Shown: piece by piece, positions 1-11,533 of the stretch
Layout: the number at the start of each line of letters is the position of its first letter
Numbering within the stretch: the stretch's first letter is position 1
Assembly: GCA_024235915.1 (NCBI GenBank)
Contig: JACKLO010000016.1
Span: forward strand, 1-64,000
From: Burkholderiaceae bacterium
GTDB taxonomy: Bacteria > Pseudomonadota > Gammaproteobacteria > Burkholderiales > Burkholderiaceae_C
DNA: 64,000 bases
Direction: 5' to 3'
Made by a program: the position numbers and the translations under genes
Notes under the pieces: model-generated
Databases searched by the model: none
What the model was told of the DNA's origin: nothing
What the model saw: the letters and a program-made list of their open reading frames with translations, nothing else

Positions 1-1082
1 GTGGCGGCATCCTGTCGTCCTATCCCCTTGAGGCGGGCGGTTCCGCGGTGCTGTCGGGCACCTCGATGTCGTCGCCGCACGTGGCGGGCGGCGTGGCCCT
101 GCTGCTGCAGGCCAAGCCCAAGCTGCGGCCGGCGGCGGTGCAGAGCCGGATCCAGAACACGGCCGATCCCAAGAACTGGTCGGGCAACCCCGACCTGGGC
201 TACCTGGATCACGCGTTCCGCCAGGGCGCGGGCATGCTGGACGTGGTGGGCGCGGTGACGGCCACGGCGACGGTGTCGCCGAGCCAGATCAGCACCGGTG
301 AAAGCGCCAACGGCTCGTACCTGCAGAAGCTGACGGTGCGCAACCTGTCGTTGTCGCCGGCCACCTACACGGTGGGCCATGTGGCGGGGATCGCGGCCGG
401 TCCGAACCAGATCGGCACGGGAGCGTCCTACGCACCCATGGGCTACTACTATGCCCCGGGCACGGTGACGTTCAGCCAGGAAACGCTGACGATCCCGCCG
501 CTGGGCAATGCCACCGTGGATGTGGTCATCACCGCCGACCCGGCCCTGCCCGACCGCGCCCTGTATGGCGGCTACGTCACCTTCACGCCGCAAGGCGCCG
601 GCACGCCGATGAGCGTGCCGTACGCCGGTTTCAAGGGTGACTACCAGACCACGCAGGTGCTCACGCCCACGGCGAACGGCTTCCCGTGGCTGGCCACGCT
701 GGCGGGCGGTTCGTACACCAACCAGCCGGAAGGGGCCACCTACACGATGGCCGACGGAGACATCCCGTACTTCCTGATGCACCTCGACCACCTGTCGCAG
801 CGCATCACGCTGGAGGCTTACGACGCGGTCAGCGGCAAGCTGATGGGCAAGGTCAGCCAGGACGAGTACGTGACCCGCAACTCGACGCCGAGCGGCTTCT
901 TCGCGTTCACCTGGGACGGTGTCACCTTTCGCGGCAAGCAGGGCAATCCGGTGGCCGTGAAGGATGTGCCCAACGGCCAGTACGTGGTGAAGGTGTCGGT
1001 GCTCAAGGCGCTGGGCGACGAGAGCAACCCGGCCCACTGGGAGACCTGGACCTCGCCGACCATCACCGTCGCGCGGCCCTGA
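1..1082 (+). CDS. Subtilisin-like serine protease (S8), C-terminal part
   Basis: The gene is cut by the window edge; the reading frame is open from base 3 and ends in TGA. Residues 19-30 of the fragment read GTSMSSPHVAGG, the catalytic-serine signature of S8 subtilases (serine at about residue 21). The catalytic Asp and His and the signal peptide must lie upstream of the window. About 320 residues follow the catalytic domain and look like beta-rich Fn3-type modules of large extracellular subtilases (threonine-, serine- and valine-rich, no membrane segment, no PEP-CTERM tail). It is probably a secreted protease or peptidase. It converges on another secreted protease gene and shares a terminator with it. 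Confidence 0.85.
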   Translation, partial: GGILSSYPLEAGGSAVLSGTSMSSPHVAGGVALLLQAKPKLRPAAVQSRIQNTADPKNWSGNPDLGYLDHAFRQGAGMLDVVGAVTATATVSPSQISTGESANGSYLQKLTVRNLSLSPATYTVGHVAGIAAGPNQIGTGASYAPMGYYYAPGTVTFSQETLTIPPLGNATVDVVITADPALPDRALYGGYVTFTPQGAGTPMSVPYAGFKGDYQTTQVLTPTANGFPWLATLAGGSYTNQPEGATYTMADGDIPYFLMHLDHLSQRITLEAYDAVSGKLMGKVSQDEYVTRNSTPSGFFAFTWDGVTFRGKQGNPVAVKDVPNGQYVVKVSVLKALGDESNPAHWETWTSPTITVARP

Positions 1083-1129
1083 ATCTCGACACCTCGGGCG
1101 GCCCCGCCCGAGGTGAGGCCCCAAAACAG

Positions 1130-1164
1130 AAGGGCCCCGGCCGGAAGGCTGGGGCCCTTTGTCT
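1130..1164. terminator. Bidirectional intrinsic terminator
   Basis: A 13-bp stem (one G-T pair) formed by bases 1130-1142 and 1147-1159 closes a GGAA tetraloop. It is flanked by A-rich sequence on the left and a short T-rich tail on the right, so it can end transcription from both converging protease genes. Confidence 0.8.
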
Positions 1165-1200
1165 TGGCGCCGGCGTCAGCCGCCGGCGATCAGGTGCCGG

Positions 1201-2304
1201 TCAGCTGCGACGGCGGCGGGCAGCACCCGCCACGGCGAACAGGCCCAGGGCCATCAGGCCATAGGTGCCCGGTTCCGGCACGGCCGTGACCGACTGGATC
1301 CAGGCGGCGTGCGAGTACACGGCGGTGGAGCCGGAGAGATCGCCATAGCTGCTGGACACGGCGCTGTTCACGTCACAAGTGGGGTCGATGCGACCACCGC
1401 AGTACTGCCAGCCCCAGGAGTGCACGCCGGCAATCTGCCATTCACCGTTCTTCCAGACGAAGTCCGGCCCCCCCGAGTCACCACCGGCAATCAGCGTCTC
1501 ATCGGTGCCCAGGCCGAGCGAACTGGTGAAGGACGCCCCAGCCTTGTCCGACAGTCGCTGCAGCGTGTTGTTCAGCGCAGCACCGTTGTCGAAGTCGAAA
1601 ACATACTCGTCGCCGTCGTAGGTCCAGTTGTTCCCCGGGGTGTCGGCCTGGTCGAACTCGACGATGCCCACGTCGGCCTCGTTCCATCCGTAGTGGGCCC
1701 AGCCCCATTCGTTCCAATTCGGCGCGCCGTTGAGTCCGTCTCCAGTGGTCGTAGTGCCATAGCCCATGATCAACATCTGCGAGCCCACATCGTTGCTGGT
1801 GCTGATGTTGAAGCCCTGGATGTTCGTCACCGGCGCGTCGAGCTCAATGATGGCAATGTCGGCGCCCGTGGCGAGATTGTTGCCCGTCCAGCCCGAGTGA
1901 ACATAAGCCGTCGCACCGCTGCGCGTCACGGAGGCCGAGTCGTTGTAGACCCCAAACTCCACCGACATGATGTTGAAGTCATCGGCACAGTGGGCCGCAG
2001 TCAGCACGTACTTGCCGCCGGCCAGCAAGACGCCGGAACACACCCAGGAACCGTTGTTCAGGTTGCCGTCGGTGTCGTACATGATGCGCGCCAGGCCATC
2101 GAAGGACACGCCGTTGAAGGTCATGTCTGAGGTCAGCCGCCAGTTGCTCGGTGGCGACGTGTGCGACGTCTGCGGCGAGATGCCGCCCGGCACGAAAAGC
2201 GGTTGCGTCGCACGGCCTTCGGCCGCCTGGGCGGCCGAGGCGCCGGCCAGCGCCACCACGGCGGCAGCGACCGCGGTGTGGATCAATTTCCCTCGTTGAT
2301 GCAC
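1201..2304 (-). CDS. Secreted trypsin-like serine protease with PEP-CTERM sorting tail
   Basis: The start chosen is GTG at 2304, because GGAGAG lies six bases upstream and a signal peptide follows at once (hydrophobic residues 9-27, AQAA cleavage site). The longer frame up to 2361 has no ribosome site. The S1 triad is visible: His105 in TAAHC, Asp149 in GADIAII and Ser277 in GGDSGGP. The tail (about residues 342-367) has VPEPGTYG, a hydrophobic helix and an arginine cluster, which is the PEP-CTERM signal processed by an exosortase. The product is therefore expected to be exported, trimmed and attached or released at the cell surface, usually together with exopolysaccharide. The protein is 367 residues; its substrate is unknown. 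Confidence 0.88.
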   Translation of the reverse strand: MHQRGKLIHTAVAAAVVALAGASAAQAAEGRATQPLFVPGGISPQTSHTSPPSNWRLTSDMTFNGVSFDGLARIMYDTDGNLNNGSWVCSGVLLAGGKYVLTAAHCADDFNIMSVEFGVYNDSASVTRSGATAYVHSGWTGNNLATGADIAIIELDAPVTNIQGFNISTSNDVGSQMLIMGYGTTTTGDGLNGAPNWNEWGWAHYGWNEADVGIVEFDQADTPGNNWTYDGDEYVFDFDNGAALNNTLQRLSDKAGASFTSSLGLGTDETLIAGGDSGGPDFVWKNGEWQIAGVHSWGWQYCGGRIDPTCDVNSAVSSSYGDLSGSTAVYSHAAWIQSVTAVPEPGTYGLMALGLFAVAGAARRRRS

Positions 2305-2472
2305 GTTTTCTCTCCAGAATTGATGGTCTTCACAAGGCAGCAAGACACATGCCGAAGGCATGCATCTCGCAACTCGTGGCCCGATTCTGGAACCGTGCGG
2401 CCGGGTTCTTCGGCCAGCACCCCGTGACTCAGGGGGCGGAAAACCCGCGTTGTCGACGATAGGACTGCTGGC

Positions 2473-5208
<2,736 letters not shown>

Positions 5209-5349
5209 GAATGCGTCACCGCGGAGGGCCGCAGCGCGGGCCGGCGAAAGCCCCGGATCAGGGATCGTTTCGCGGCAGAACGCAAGGCCGGAGCATCGGA
5301 TGTGGAGGCAGCGGCCGGAAGTTCAAGCCAGCGCCCCGAGATCAACGGA

Positions 5350-6339
5350 TCAGTTTATCACCCGGGGTCCGGCGCCCCCGGCCAGGAAGCGCGCCGGATT
5401 CTGCGGCACCCCCTGCACCAGCACCTCGAAGTGCAGGTGCGGGCCGGTGGATCGGCCGGTGCTGCCCACGTCGGCAATGTGCTGCTGACGCCGCACGATG
5501 TCACCCTGCTGCACCATCACGCGTGAAAGGTGCGCATAGCGCGTCAGCAGTTCGTTGCCGTGGTCCAGTGTCAGCAGGTTGCCGTATTCGGGGTGGCGCT
5601 CAAGGCCGACCACAACACCACCTGCCGCGGCATGCACCGGCGTGCCGGCCAGGGCCGGAAAGTCGAGCCCCGTGTGGAGGGCACGGCGCCCGTTGAAGGG
5701 GTCGTAGCGAAAGCCGAACCGCGAGCCGATCGGCCCGTCGACCGGCGCGCTGCTCGGCACCAGCAGCGCCTCCAGCCGGTGCTCCAGGAGCCGGGACTCG
5801 ACCAGCGTGAAGATGTCGGCGTTGAGCATCGTGGCGGCGTCGAGGTCGTCGAGCAGCGCCGAGAGCGTGGCCGAGGAGGCCGACGGCAAGGTCGTCGCCG
5901 GGCCACCTCGGGCCGCTGGAGACGCCTTGATGTCCTTGGCCGGCGCATCGGATGTACCGGGCAACCCAGGCGTCGACGCGGCGGCCGGCGGCTGCAGGTC
6001 GTCGGCGTTGACCCCGGCCAACTGCGACACCCGGTCGCCCATCATCTGCAGGTTCACCAGCCGAGCCTGGAGCTCGCCCACGCGCCGCGCCATCGCATCG
6101 AGGTTCTCCTGCATGTAGCGCTCGCGCTGGGCAAGGTCGTCGCGCACCACCCACCGCACCAGCTGACTGACCACGGGCCACCCGTCGCGCGCAGCCTGCA
6201 GAAAGAAGTAGTGGTACACCGCGCCGGAGGCCAGCATCAGCACCAATGCGAGCCCCAGGGCACCGAATACCAGCTGCCAGCGCTGCAGGTGGAGCACACG
6301 GGCCTTGGCCAGGCGCCCCTCGGTGATGATGATCTGCAT
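5350..6339 (-). CDS. M23 family metallopeptidase, membrane-anchored murein hydrolase-like
   Basis: The start is ATG 6339 (MQIIITEGRLAK); the longer frame extends through the divergent gene and is not credible. A single membrane helix at about residues 22-47 is followed by a coiled-coil-prone linker and a C-terminal LytM/M23 domain. The zinc site is seen as HTGLDF, YAHLS and GPHLHFE. M23 proteins cut peptidoglycan cross-links or, when degenerate, activate amidases; here the ligands HxxxD and HLH are intact. It lies between secA and the divergent dciA-like gene; only 17 bp separate the two start codons, so each promoter must reach into the other gene. Confidence 0.9.
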   Translation of the reverse strand: MQIIITEGRLAKARVLHLQRWQLVFGALGLALVLMLASGAVYHYFFLQAARDGWPVVSQLVRWVVRDDLAQRERYMQENLDAMARRVGELQARLVNLQMMGDRVSQLAGVNADDLQPPAAASTPGLPGTSDAPAKDIKASPAARGGPATTLPSASSATLSALLDDLDAATMLNADIFTLVESRLLEHRLEALLVPSSAPVDGPIGSRFGFRYDPFNGRRALHTGLDFPALAGTPVHAAAGGVVVGLERHPEYGNLLTLDHGNELLTRYAHLSRVMVQQGDIVRRQQHIADVGSTGRSTGPHLHFEVLVQGVPQNPARFLAGGAGPRVIN

Positions 6340-6356
6340 CGCTAAACTTCCGGCCG

Positions 6357-6689
6357 ATGAAGCCGCTTCCACGTCGCAGCCCGCTGCCCAAGCTTGGCAT
6401 GCCGATGGCGGACGCGCTGGCCGGCAGCGCGACCCTGGGCGGACTGCTGCAACGCATCGATGCGTCGGCCCGCCGTCTGCACGACGCCCGGGCGGCCTTG
6501 CCCGCCGGCTTGGCGGCACACCTCACGGCCGGGCCACTGGACGACAGCAGCTGGACCTTGCTCGCGCACAGTGGCGCGGCGGCGGCCAAGTTGCGCCAGT
6601 GCATCCCCGCCGTGCAACAGCGCCTGCAACAGCAGGGCTGGCCCGAGGTGCTGATCCGGGTAAAGGTTCACGTGTCGCGCAAAGTCTGA
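6357..6689 (+). CDS. DUF721/DciA-like protein
   Basis: This 110-residue protein matches the small DUF721 family in size and pattern: an N-terminal helix-rich half, a central L-x-x-G-x-L-W/S-x-L-L-A-type segment (LDDSSWTLLAHSGAAAAKLR) and a terminal basic V-x-I-x-V-x-V strand. DciA members load the replicative helicase DnaB in bacteria lacking DnaC, which fits Burkholderiales. The location next to secA and an M23 peptidase is the usual one for this family. The family call rests on pattern and context, so some doubt remains. Confidence 0.72.
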   Translation: MKPLPRRSPLPKLGMPMADALAGSATLGGLLQRIDASARRLHDARAALPAGLAAHLTAGPLDDSSWTLLAHSGAAAAKLRQCIPAVQQRLQQQGWPEVLIRVKVHVSRKV

Positions 6690-6712
6690 TCGGGGCCAGG
6701 GCCCGTCGGACG

Positions 6713-6788
6713 TGGTGCCGGCTGTCCGAATCGAACGGACGACCTTCCGCTTACAAGGCGGGTGCTCTACCAGCTGAGCTAAGCCGGC
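6713..6788 (-). tRNA. tRNA-Thr (UGU anticodon)
   Basis: A full 76-base cloverleaf is readable on the minus strand. The acceptor stem is GCCGGCT paired with AGCCGGC, followed by an encoded CCA. The D arm is TTAGCTCAGCTGGTAGAGCA, the anticodon loop CTTGTAA and the T loop TTCGATT. The anticodon UGU reads ACA/ACG threonine codons. The outermost anticodon-stem pair appears to be C-A. Confidence 0.96.
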
Positions 6789-6837
6789 GCGGACCGCGAT
6801 TCTAGGGGCCACACAGTCTGGCGCCCGTGTGCGGACG

Positions 6838-7383
6838 TTACTTGATGCGCTTGAGCGCGGGGCGCGCCCCACCCGCGGGCGGCGGAGGCGGCTCGTCGTC
6901 GCCATCGCTGGCGCCATCCGCGGCGCCCTCGGGCGAAGCTGCCCCGGTGTCCTTCGTTGCCGTCTGTGCGTCGTGGGGTGTTGCCAGTCGCAAGGCCGGC
7001 GGCGACACGACCGTGGTGTCCTCGTCGGCCACGCCCTCGACGCCGGCCACGCCACTGGGTGCCGGGAAAGCCATGCCCTGCCCGTTCTCACGCGCGTAGA
7101 TCGCCACCACGTGGTCGACCGGCACGATGATCTCGCGCGCCGACCCGCCGAAACGGGCCCGGAACTCTATGAATTCGTTGCCCAGCTTCAGCCCCGACGT
7201 GGCCTCGAAGCCGACATTGAGCACGATCTCGTTGTTCTTGACGTATTCCAGCGGCACCTGCACGCGCTGGTCCACATGCACGGCGATGTACGGCGTGAAA
7301 CCGTTGTCGGTGCACCAGTCGTGCAACGCCCGCAGCAGGTACGGGCGGGTCGAGGTGCCTTGGCTGTCGGTGGCCTGCGTCAT
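6838..7383 (-). CDS. sspB: ClpXP protease specificity-enhancing factor SspB
   Basis: SspB delivers ssrA-tagged and other substrates to ClpXP. The N-terminal ~110 residues contain the substrate-binding fold (RPYLLRALHDWCTDNGFTPYIAV, NVGFEATSGLKLGN, FGGSAREIIVPVDHVVAIYARE). A long flexible linker rich in Ala, Asp and Pro follows, and the end ARPALKRIK matches the ClpX-docking XB motif. The gene follows sspA by 10 bp, the standard sspAB pairing at the end of the bc1 operon. Confidence 0.95.
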   Translation of the reverse strand: MTQATDSQGTSTRPYLLRALHDWCTDNGFTPYIAVHVDQRVQVPLEYVKNNEIVLNVGFEATSGLKLGNEFIEFRARFGGSAREIIVPVDHVVAIYARENGQGMAFPAPSGVAGVEGVADEDTTVVSPPALRLATPHDAQTATKDTGAASPEGAADGASDGDDEPPPPPAGGARPALKRIK

Positions 7384-7393
7384 GCCGCCGAGC

Positions 7394-8005
7394 TTACTTG
7401 CGCATCACCTTCTCGGACGGCGTCAGCGCCTCGATGTAGGCCGGACGCGAGAAGATGCGCTCGGCGTACTTCAGCAGCGGCACGGCGTTCTTGCTGAGGT
7501 CGATGCCGTAGTAGTCCAGGCGCCACAGCAGCGGCGCGATGGCAACGTCGAGCATGCTGAAGTCGTCGCCCAGCATGTACTTGTTCTTCAGGAAGATCGG
7601 CGCCAGCTGCAGCAGGCGTTCACGGATCTGGGTGCGCGCCTTCTCGAGCTGTTTGTCGGTGGCCTTGATGCCCCGGCCCTCGAGCAGGTTCACGTGAGCG
7701 AACAGTTCCTTCTCGAAGTTGAAGAGGAACAGCCGCACGCGTGCACGCGCCACCGGGTCACCCGGCATCAGCTGCGGGTGCGGGAAGCGCTCGTCGATGT
7801 ACTCGTTGATGATATGGGACTCGTAGAGGATGAGGTCCCGCTCCACGAGGATGGGCACCTCGTTGTACGGGTTCATCAGCGCGATGTCCTCGGGCTTGGC
7901 GAACAGGTCGACGTCGCGGATCTCGAAGTCCATGCCCTTCTCGAACAGCACGAAACGGCAGCGGTGCGAGTAGGGGCAGGTGGTCCCGGAGTAAAGCACC
8001 ATCAT
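7394..8005 (-). CDS. sspA: Stringent starvation protein A
   Basis: SspA is a glutathione-S-transferase fold protein that binds RNA polymerase and modulates transcription under starvation. The 203-residue protein has the thioredoxin-like N-terminal domain (MVLYSGTTCPYSHRCRFVL, NPYNEVPILVER, LYESHIINEYIDERFP) and an all-alpha C-terminal domain. It is co-directional with petC upstream (77 bp gap) and sspB downstream, a conserved betaproteobacterial operon. Confidence 0.96.
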   Translation of the reverse strand: MMVLYSGTTCPYSHRCRFVLFEKGMDFEIRDVDLFAKPEDIALMNPYNEVPILVERDLILYESHIINEYIDERFPHPQLMPGDPVARARVRLFLFNFEKELFAHVNLLEGRGIKATDKQLEKARTQIRERLLQLAPIFLKNKYMLGDDFSMLDVAIAPLLWRLDYYGIDLSKNAVPLLKYAERIFSRPAYIEALTPSEKVMRK

Positions 8006-8082
8006 GGTGGTGGCCTCCCATCAGAAATGAATCGACGCAGTGGGCACCTCTGGCACCCACTGCGCCTCGAAATCGGGACGTC

Positions 8083-8856
8083 TTACTTGACGTCCTTCCA
8101 GTACGCGGCGTTCAGGCGCCAGGCGATGACGGTGAACCCGGCCAGGAACAGCAGCACCCAGACGCCCAGGCGCTTGCGGTTGTTCTGCATCGGCTCACCC
8201 ATCCATTGCAGATAGGCAACGAGATCGGCCACCGCACTGTCGTACTCGCGCTCGGACATCTTGCCCGGCTTGACCACGTTCCAGCGCCCGGTCCAGACCT
8301 CCGCCTCGTGGCCGTGCGAGGTCACCTTCTCGAAGATCGGTTCGCGTTCGCCCTGCAGTTGCCACAGCACGTGAGGCATGGCCACCGACGGGAAGGCCAG
8401 GTTGTTCCAGCCCGTGGCCTTGCTCGGGTCGCGGTAATAGGTTCGCAGGTAGGTGTAGAGGTAGTCGGCACCGCTGCCCTGGCCGGCGGCCGAGCGTGAA
8501 CGCGCGATCACGGTCAGGTCGGGCGGCTGCGCACCGAACCAGTCCTTGGCCTGCTTGGCATCCAGCGTCACCTTCATCAGGTCGCCGACCTTGGCGCCGG
8601 TGAAGACGAGGTTCTCCTCGATCTGCGTGTCGGTCAGGCCGATGTCGCGCAGGCGGTTGTAGCGCATGAACTCCGCACCGTGGCAATTCAGGCAGTAGTT
8701 GGCGAACAGCTTGGCGCCGTTCTGCAGCGCGGTGAGGTCGGTGACGCGTTCCGCGGGGAACTTGTCCCAGGGGATGCCACCGCCGGCGGCTTGCGCGCCA
8801 CCGGCCAGGACCACGCTGGAAACCAACGCGACGATCAGCTTCTTGAGGCTCTTCAT
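8083..8856 (-). CDS. petC: Ubiquinol-cytochrome c reductase, cytochrome c1 subunit
   Basis: The start is ATG 8856 (MKSLKKLIVALVSSVVLAGGAQA), an evident signal peptide; the longer upstream frame runs through petB. The 257-residue protein has one heme-c site (NYCLNCHG, about residue 55), a conserved distal region expected to carry the axial Met ligand (VAMPHVLWQLQG), and a C-terminal membrane anchor (VWVLLFLAGFTVIAWRL) ending in a lysine tail. It passes electrons from the Rieske protein to soluble cytochrome c in the periplasm. It lies 23 bp behind petB. Confidence 0.97.
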   Translation of the reverse strand: MKSLKKLIVALVSSVVLAGGAQAAGGGIPWDKFPAERVTDLTALQNGAKLFANYCLNCHGAEFMRYNRLRDIGLTDTQIEENLVFTGAKVGDLMKVTLDAKQAKDWFGAQPPDLTVIARSRSAAGQGSGADYLYTYLRTYYRDPSKATGWNNLAFPSVAMPHVLWQLQGEREPIFEKVTSHGHEAEVWTGRWNVVKPGKMSEREYDSAVADLVAYLQWMGEPMQNNRKRLGVWVLLFLAGFTVIAWRLNAAYWKDVK

Positions 8857-8879
8857 GGTTGTCGTGCTCCGGCGTCGGG

Positions 8880-10283
8880 TCAGTGCGGCTGGAAGGTCAC
8901 GCGGTCCGGGACCGGCTTGAACTCGCCGATCTGGCTCCACCAGGGCATCAGCACGAAGAAGCCGAAGTAGAAGACGGTGCCGACCTGCGCGATCAGCGTG
9001 CCAGCGTCCGACGGCGGCTGGATGCCCAGGTAACCGAGCACGAACATCCAGACGACGAAGGCACCGTACATGTACTTGTGCCAGGTCGGCCGGTAACGGA
9101 TCGACTTGGCCGGGCTGTAGTCGAGCCAGGGCAGGAAGAACATGATGACCACGGCACCGCCCATGACCACCACGCCCCAGAACTTGGCGTCGAAGGTCTT
9201 CAGCAGCGCAATGACGACGAGGCCGCCGATGATCATCGCCACCTTGCCCAGACCGCCGGCGCGCACCTTCAGCAGCGCGCCGACCGTGCCCAGCGCGACC
9301 AGCACCGCGAACACGTTGACCATCGGGTCGGTGGTCGCGCGCAGCATCGAGTAGTACGGCGTGAAGTACCACACCGGGGCGATGTGCGCCGGCGTCTTCA
9401 GCGGGTCAGCCGGGATGAAGTTGTTGTACTCCAGGAAGTAGCCACCCATCTCCGGCGCGAAGAAGATGATGGCGCTGAAGCAGAACAGGAACACCGCCAC
9501 GCCCACGATGTCGTGCACCGTGTAGTACGGGTGGAACGGGATGCCGTCCAGCGGCTTGCCGCTGGCGTCCTTCTTGGCCTTGATCTCGACACCGTCGGGG
9601 TTGTTCGAGCCCACGTCGTGCAGCGCCAGCAGGTGGGCCACGACCAGCCCCAGCAGCACCAGCGGCAGCGCGATCACGTGGAAGCTGAAGAATCTGTTCA
9701 GCGTGGCGTCGCTGACGACGAAGTCACCGCGGATCAGCAGCGCCAGGTCCGGGCCCACGAAGGGGATGGCGGCGAACAGGTTCACGATCACCTGCGCACC
9801 CCAGTACGACATCTGACCCCAGGGCAGCAGGTAGCCGAAGAAGGCCTCGCCCATCAGCACCAGGAAGATCAGGCAGCCGAAGATCCACACCAGTTCGCGC
9901 GGCTTGCGGTAGCTGCCGTAGATCATCCCGCGGAACATGTGCAGGTAGACCACGATGAAGAAGGCGCTGGCGCCGGTGGAGTGCATGTAGCGCACCAGCC
10001 AGCCCCAGGGCACGTCACGCATGATGTACTCGACCGATGCGAACGCCAGGTTCGCGTCGGGCTTGTAGTGCATCACCAGGAAGATGCCGGTGACGATCTG
10101 GATCACCAGCACCAGCAGCGCCAGCGAACCGAAGAAGTACCAGAAGTTGAAGTTCTTCGGCGCGTAGTACTCCGACAGATGCTTCTTGTACTCGGCAAAC
10201 GCGGTCGGGAAGCGGTTCTCGAACCAGACCGTGGTCTTCTCGACCATCGAGGCGCCTTCCGGCGCTTCCTTGAATTCAGCCAT
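8880..10283 (-). CDS. petB: Ubiquinol-cytochrome c reductase, cytochrome b subunit
   Basis: This is the quinol-oxidising membrane subunit of the bc1 complex (467 residues, about eight or nine helices). The four heme-ligand histidines fall in RYMHSTGASAFFIVVYLHMFRG and FSFHVIALPLVLLGLVVAHLLALH. The PEWY-like quinol site is present in the variant form HIAPVWYF followed by PYYSMLRA. The gene sits between the Rieske gene (28 bp) and petC (23 bp), so the three subunits are co-transcribed. Confidence 0.97.
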   Translation of the reverse strand: MAEFKEAPEGASMVEKTTVWFENRFPTAFAEYKKHLSEYYAPKNFNFWYFFGSLALLVLVIQIVTGIFLVMHYKPDANLAFASVEYIMRDVPWGWLVRYMHSTGASAFFIVVYLHMFRGMIYGSYRKPRELVWIFGCLIFLVLMGEAFFGYLLPWGQMSYWGAQVIVNLFAAIPFVGPDLALLIRGDFVVSDATLNRFFSFHVIALPLVLLGLVVAHLLALHDVGSNNPDGVEIKAKKDASGKPLDGIPFHPYYTVHDIVGVAVFLFCFSAIIFFAPEMGGYFLEYNNFIPADPLKTPAHIAPVWYFTPYYSMLRATTDPMVNVFAVLVALGTVGALLKVRAGGLGKVAMIIGGLVVIALLKTFDAKFWGVVVMGGAVVIMFFLPWLDYSPAKSIRYRPTWHKYMYGAFVVWMFVLGYLGIQPPSDAGTLIAQVGTVFYFGFFVLMPWWSQIGEFKPVPDRVTFQPH

Positions 10284-10311
10284 GTCGTCCTCTGTGTGCC
10301 TAGCGACCCGT

Positions 10312-10908
10312 TCAGGCCTGCTTGTCCTCGCCGATCAACAGCGTGGTGTCGGACAGGTACATGTGCGGCGGCACCTCCAGGTTGTCCGGCGCCGGCTTGT
10401 TCTTGAACACGCGACCGGCCAGGTCGAACGTGGAGCCGTGGCAGGGGCAGAGGAAGCCGCCGGTCCAGTCGTCCGGCAGCGACGGCTGCGCACCGGGCTG
10501 CAGCTTGTCGGTCGGCGAGCAGCCCAGGTGCGAGCAGATGCCCACGGCCACCAGGTACTCCGGCTTGATCGAACGCCACTCGTTCTTGGCGTATCCGGGC
10601 GTCGGGTACTGCTTGCGATCGGAGTTGGGGTCGGCGACCTGCGAATCCGTCTTCTTCAGGCTCTCCAGCATCTCACTGGTGCGGCGCAGGATCCACACCG
10701 GCTTGCCGCGCCATTCCACCGTCATCTTCTCGCCAGGCTGCAGCGCGCTGATGTCCACACGCACCGGCGCACCAGCGGCGCGGGCGCGTTCGGACGGCGT
10801 GAAGGTGCTGACGAAAGGCACCGCGGTGGCCACGCCACCAACGGCGCCAGCGCCGCAGGTGATCGCGATCCAGGTCCGTCGGCTGCGGTCGAGGGCAGCG
10901 TCGCTCAT
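10312..10908 (-). CDS. petA: Ubiquinol-cytochrome c reductase, Rieske iron-sulfur subunit
   Basis: The start is ATG 10908 (MSDAALDRSRRTWI), giving 198 residues. An N-terminal twin-arginine segment (RSRRTWIAITCGAGAVGG) forms the uncleaved Tat anchor. The 2Fe-2S ligands are visible in CSHLGC and CPCHGS. It is the first gene of petABC. The required Tat translocase is encoded 6 kb away in this window. Confidence 0.97.
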   Translation of the reverse strand: MSDAALDRSRRTWIAITCGAGAVGGVATAVPFVSTFTPSERARAAGAPVRVDISALQPGEKMTVEWRGKPVWILRRTSEMLESLKKTDSQVADPNSDRKQYPTPGYAKNEWRSIKPEYLVAVGICSHLGCSPTDKLQPGAQPSLPDDWTGGFLCPCHGSTFDLAGRVFKNKPAPDNLEVPPHMYLSDTTLLIGEDKQA

Positions 10909-11040
10909 GGGGATCCTCGTGTCCAGGAAGACAAAAACGTTCGGGTCAACCCGGGATTCTAGCCCAGGCCATCCAGGGCGCCCGACCGGGCACAATGCGC
11001 GCCACCCTGACCATCACAGGTCACACGAAGGAGGAGTGCC

Positions 11041-11466
11041 ATGGGTTTCATGACCGAGTTCAAGGAGTTCGCCAGCAAGGGCAATGTCGTCGATCTTGCC
11101 GTGGGCGTGATCATTGGCGGCGCCTTTGGCAAGATCGTCGGCTCGTTGGTCGACGACGTCATCATGCCGATCGTCAGCAAGATCTTCGGCGGGCTGGACT
11201 TCAGCAACTACTTCCTGCCGTTGGCCGGCCAGACCGAGACGGTGCTGGCCGAGGCCAAGAAGAGCGGCGCCGTACTCGCTTACGGAAGTTTCATCACCGT
11301 GGTGCTGAACTTCCTGATCCTTGCCTTCATCATCTTCATGATGGTCAAGCAGATCAACCGTCTCAAGCGCGAGGCGCCACCTGCCCCGCCGGCGCCGCCC
11401 GCACCGACGCCGGAGGACGTGGTCCTGCTGCGCGAGATCCGCGATGCGCTGAACAGGCGGGCTTGA
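11041..11466 (+). CDS. mscL: Large-conductance mechanosensitive channel MscL
   Basis: MscL opens under membrane tension to release solutes in hypo-osmotic shock. The 141-residue protein starts MGFMTEFKEFASKGNVVDLAVGVIIGGAFGKI, the canonical N-terminal amphipathic helix and pore-lining TM1 with glycine/alanine packing. TM2 is FITVVLNFLILAFIIFMMVKQINRL, and the C-terminal bundle follows a proline-rich linker. A strong Shine-Dalgarno AAGGAGGAG precedes the ATG. The gene is divergent from petA with a 132-bp shared upstream region. Confidence 0.97.
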   Translation: MGFMTEFKEFASKGNVVDLAVGVIIGGAFGKIVGSLVDDVIMPIVSKIFGGLDFSNYFLPLAGQTETVLAEAKKSGAVLAYGSFITVVLNFLILAFIIFMMVKQINRLKREAPPAPPAPPAPTPEDVVLLREIRDALNRRA

Positions 11467-11533
11467 CCGGCGCTTCCCGCGCCTTTGCGGCACGGGCGGG
11501 CGCCGCATACTTTGCCACGCGCCCGTCCGTGCC

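Noticed and set aside
2341..2460. Short palindrome GCATGCCGAAGGCATGC and neighbouring inverted repeats before secA's end
   Set aside because: No T tract, conserved motif or clear link to a promoter was seen.
8859..10406. A 515-codon plus-strand frame opposite cytochrome b
   Set aside because: His/Asp/Gln-rich antisense composition and no domain; petB is unambiguous.
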